A DNA stretch of 20,117 bases, taken from assembly GCA_009733775.1 (NCBI GenBank), contig WOGZ01000475.1, positions 1-20,117 on the forward strand, read 5' to 3'. How positions within the stretch are numbered: the stretch's first letter is position 1; every line of letters begins with the position of its first letter. Shown in pieces: positions 17,854 to 20,117 of this stretch. The notes below the pieces were generated by a model. The model did not search any database. It saw only the letters and a program-made list of their open reading frames with translations, and had not been told where the DNA came from. The DNA is from Alectoria sarmentosa (taxonomy: Eukaryota > Ascomycota > Lecanoromycetes > Lecanorales > Parmeliaceae). The position numbers were made by a program, and so were the translations under genes.

Positions 17854-20117
17854 CAATAACGATAATTATGTTATATTATTAACTTTATAATATTCTTTTG
17901 AAGTGTTAAATTATAAACATCTTTAATGAAGCGACGTAATTAATAAAAACCCCTTTTTATTATATATATTCGTTTATTTAATTTTTGATGATAATGCTTC
18001 GATTATAACGATTTCGTTTTTTTTTTATTAAAAAACAATAATAAAGTTGAGGGGCGACGTATTTTATAAACATTATAATAATAACATATATCCGCTAACG
18101 TTGTTGAGGCGCGCGTTATTATTTGATATTCGTTTATCATCGTATCGCGGCGTTGAATTATACATAAAAGTTTAATTTTTTTTTTGTTTTTCTTTTTTTG
18201 CAATTTTTTCTATTTCACTCGTGAATGTTTAAATTAATTATGCAATAACGATAACATTATAATTAATTTCGTATATAATTTTCTCATTATAATATAAATT
18301 TAAGATTATTATAAATATCGCAACTTCGTTATTTACGTTTAATAATTTCGTTAACACGTTTTGTAAACATTTTATATAATAAAATAATAATATTAATATT
18401 AATAATAATAACATTATTATTATTATTAACATTATTAATAATAAGTTCATTATCGCTTAATAATCGCAATTATTAATTATCGATTATTTTATTTTATTAT
18501 CGCTCAATAATCGACATCGTTAATAATTAATAATAATCGATTTATTATATAAAATTTGTTTTTATAAAAAAAACGACCTTTATATTCGCGATAAATTCTT
18601 TTTTTATATTAAATATAAAATAAATAAGCGTAACATCGATTATTGCGTTAAGATTTCGTTTATTTATCAAAATAAAGTGCGAAAAAATTTACGATATGTA
18701 TAACGTTATAATTTGATATTTGATTTTATTCGCGTATAAGCGTATATCGATAAAAGAATTATTTAATAACGCAAATAATAAAGGCGCACGATAATAATAA
18801 TTTCGATTGTTTTCATTATTATTATTAATTTATAATATAAGTTTAATGCGACAAATAAGCGCATCAACGAATTAAAGAATATAAATATGCTTTTAAATTA
18901 AAAATTTAATAATTTATGTGAATTCGAGAAGAAATTGACGAAAGATAATAAATCTTTTTCGAAAAATTTAAAATCGAATGTTATTTTAATGAATGATTTT
19001 ATGAATGATGATAACGTTAAGTTATCGATTTTCTTTAAAAAATCCGCTCTCGATTTAATGTTTAATTAAAAAATTTATAATGTCGAAAAGACGTAATAAA
19101 ATTAAATAACGATTTGTTTTTGCGATAACGTTGACATAAAAAGTTCAAAACAATTTTTTTAATAACACCTTTAAATATTCTTTTTAAAAATCATGTTTAT
19201 AATAATAACATATATTTTGATGCGACACATCTTCGTTATAGCATTTCATAATTTGAATAATAAATAATAATATCATTTTTTAATATATATGTTTATCGTA
19301 ATAAAAACTTAAAAACGCGCTCGTAATAAAAATATCGTTTTTAAACATTATAATCTTCGATAAATATTCAAATCTTATCACGTCGCTTCCGCTTATTGCG
19401 CGATGATGTCTCATATAATTAATTGAGCTCTTTAAAATCGAATTTTTTATTTTATTATTTTCGTTTATTGTTCGATTGCTCATTAAAAACATCGATTAAA
19501 TCGTTAATATTTAAAATATTTTTATTTGATACTCATTAATTATATTTATCGTTTTAATTAATTTATTTGATTTTATATTAAACGCCTTTTTTGTTTTTAA
19601 TCTTATCGATAATTTCTTCGATTTTTCACATTTTATTATCATTAATAAAATTAAAGATTTACATAAATGAAACATTCATTTTATTCGCGCATTCGCGATG
19701 ATAATAAAACTCAAATAATGATATATAAAAAATATTATAAATTTTATAAAAAGAAGACAATAACAGTCGATACGTCTGCGCGTTTATCTTATTCGTGATT
19801 CAAAATGATTTCACGAATTTATGAAATAACTTCTTATTTAAGCGTTTTTATTTAAGATTTTTAATTGTTAACATTATTAAATCATTTATTTTATAACTTT
19901 AAAGTTGATGCGATTTATTATATTATTTAATTTAAATTACGATAACGCTTCGAAAACAATTTATAATTTCATTTTATAATGTTTATAATCTTTTTATTTT
20001 ATCATTTATAACGAATATTTCTCTCTTAACGAAATCGTTTTCGATTTCTTATCGAATTTCAAAATGATAATCATATATTAAAAAAAACGATATCGTTTCG
20101 ATAAAGAAATGTTAATT

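Larger units (their letters stand above)
16801..20117. repeat. AT-rich, RIP-degraded repeat block (right)
   Basis: Same character as the left block: extreme A+T, CpG-biased remaining cytosines, and only chance-size ORFs (60-70 codons). It starts abruptly near 16,800 and runs off the window. ATT/AAT simple-repeat runs are frequent (for example about 18381-18442). A minus-strand ORF at 19280-19492 has a slightly less degraded stretch (MRHHRAISGSDVIRFEYL) but matches nothing I recognise. Family and orientation of the original repeats cannot be read by eye. Confidence 0.8.

Overview
The window looks like nuclear DNA of a filamentous ascomycete (Pezizomycotina). The genes carry short introns of 50-123 bp with GT...AG ends and CTRAY-like branch sites, and the products are fungal/eukaryotic: a membrane-anchored ubiquitin-conjugating enzyme, an RluA-type pseudouridine synthase and a FluG-type amidohydrolase/glutamine-synthetase fusion. 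Genus and class cannot be fixed from this sequence.

Layout: a compact gene island of about 10 kb (roughly 6.8-16.8 kb) lies between two extremely AT-rich blocks (1 to about 6.4 kb and about 16.8-20.1 kb) that run off both ends. Those blocks have no credible open genes, are full of stops, and keep their remaining C and G mostly as CpG. This is the expected look of repeats destroyed by repeat-induced point mutation (RIP). The left block seems to fade into the unmutated 3' end of a non-LTR retroelement, with an ATT-rich tail ending near 6792.

Island, left to right: a 117-aa unrecognised ORF (minus, 7192-7545); a UBE2J1-type ER-anchored E2 (minus, 8531-9409); a clear ~520-bp non-autonomous inverted-repeat element (MITE-like, 9519-10038, about 100-bp imperfect terminal inverted repeats, TA flanks); a 185-aa coiled-coil protein of unknown function (minus, 10249-10806) sitting 39 bp downstream of, and in frame with, a hotdog thioesterase (minus, 10846-11334); a divergent promoter region; a two-exon tRNA pseudouridine synthase of the Pus8/Pus9 (Rib2) type (plus, 11585-13113); and a six-exon FluG-like gene (plus, 13503-16428; 848 aa) with a 14-nt microexon.

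The genes do not form one obvious pathway. They cover ER-associated ubiquitination, acyl-CoA thioester hydrolysis, tRNA modification and FluG-type (sporulation-signal or amide/glutamyl) chemistry, and look like ordinary housekeeping or accessory genes stranded between heterochromatic repeat blocks. The points most worth a second look are the MITE, the in-frame stop-separated thioesterase/coiled-coil pair, the FluG microexon and the RIP/LINE boundary. I saw no CRISPR array, no tRNA or rRNA gene, and no convincing new defence or biosynthetic system.
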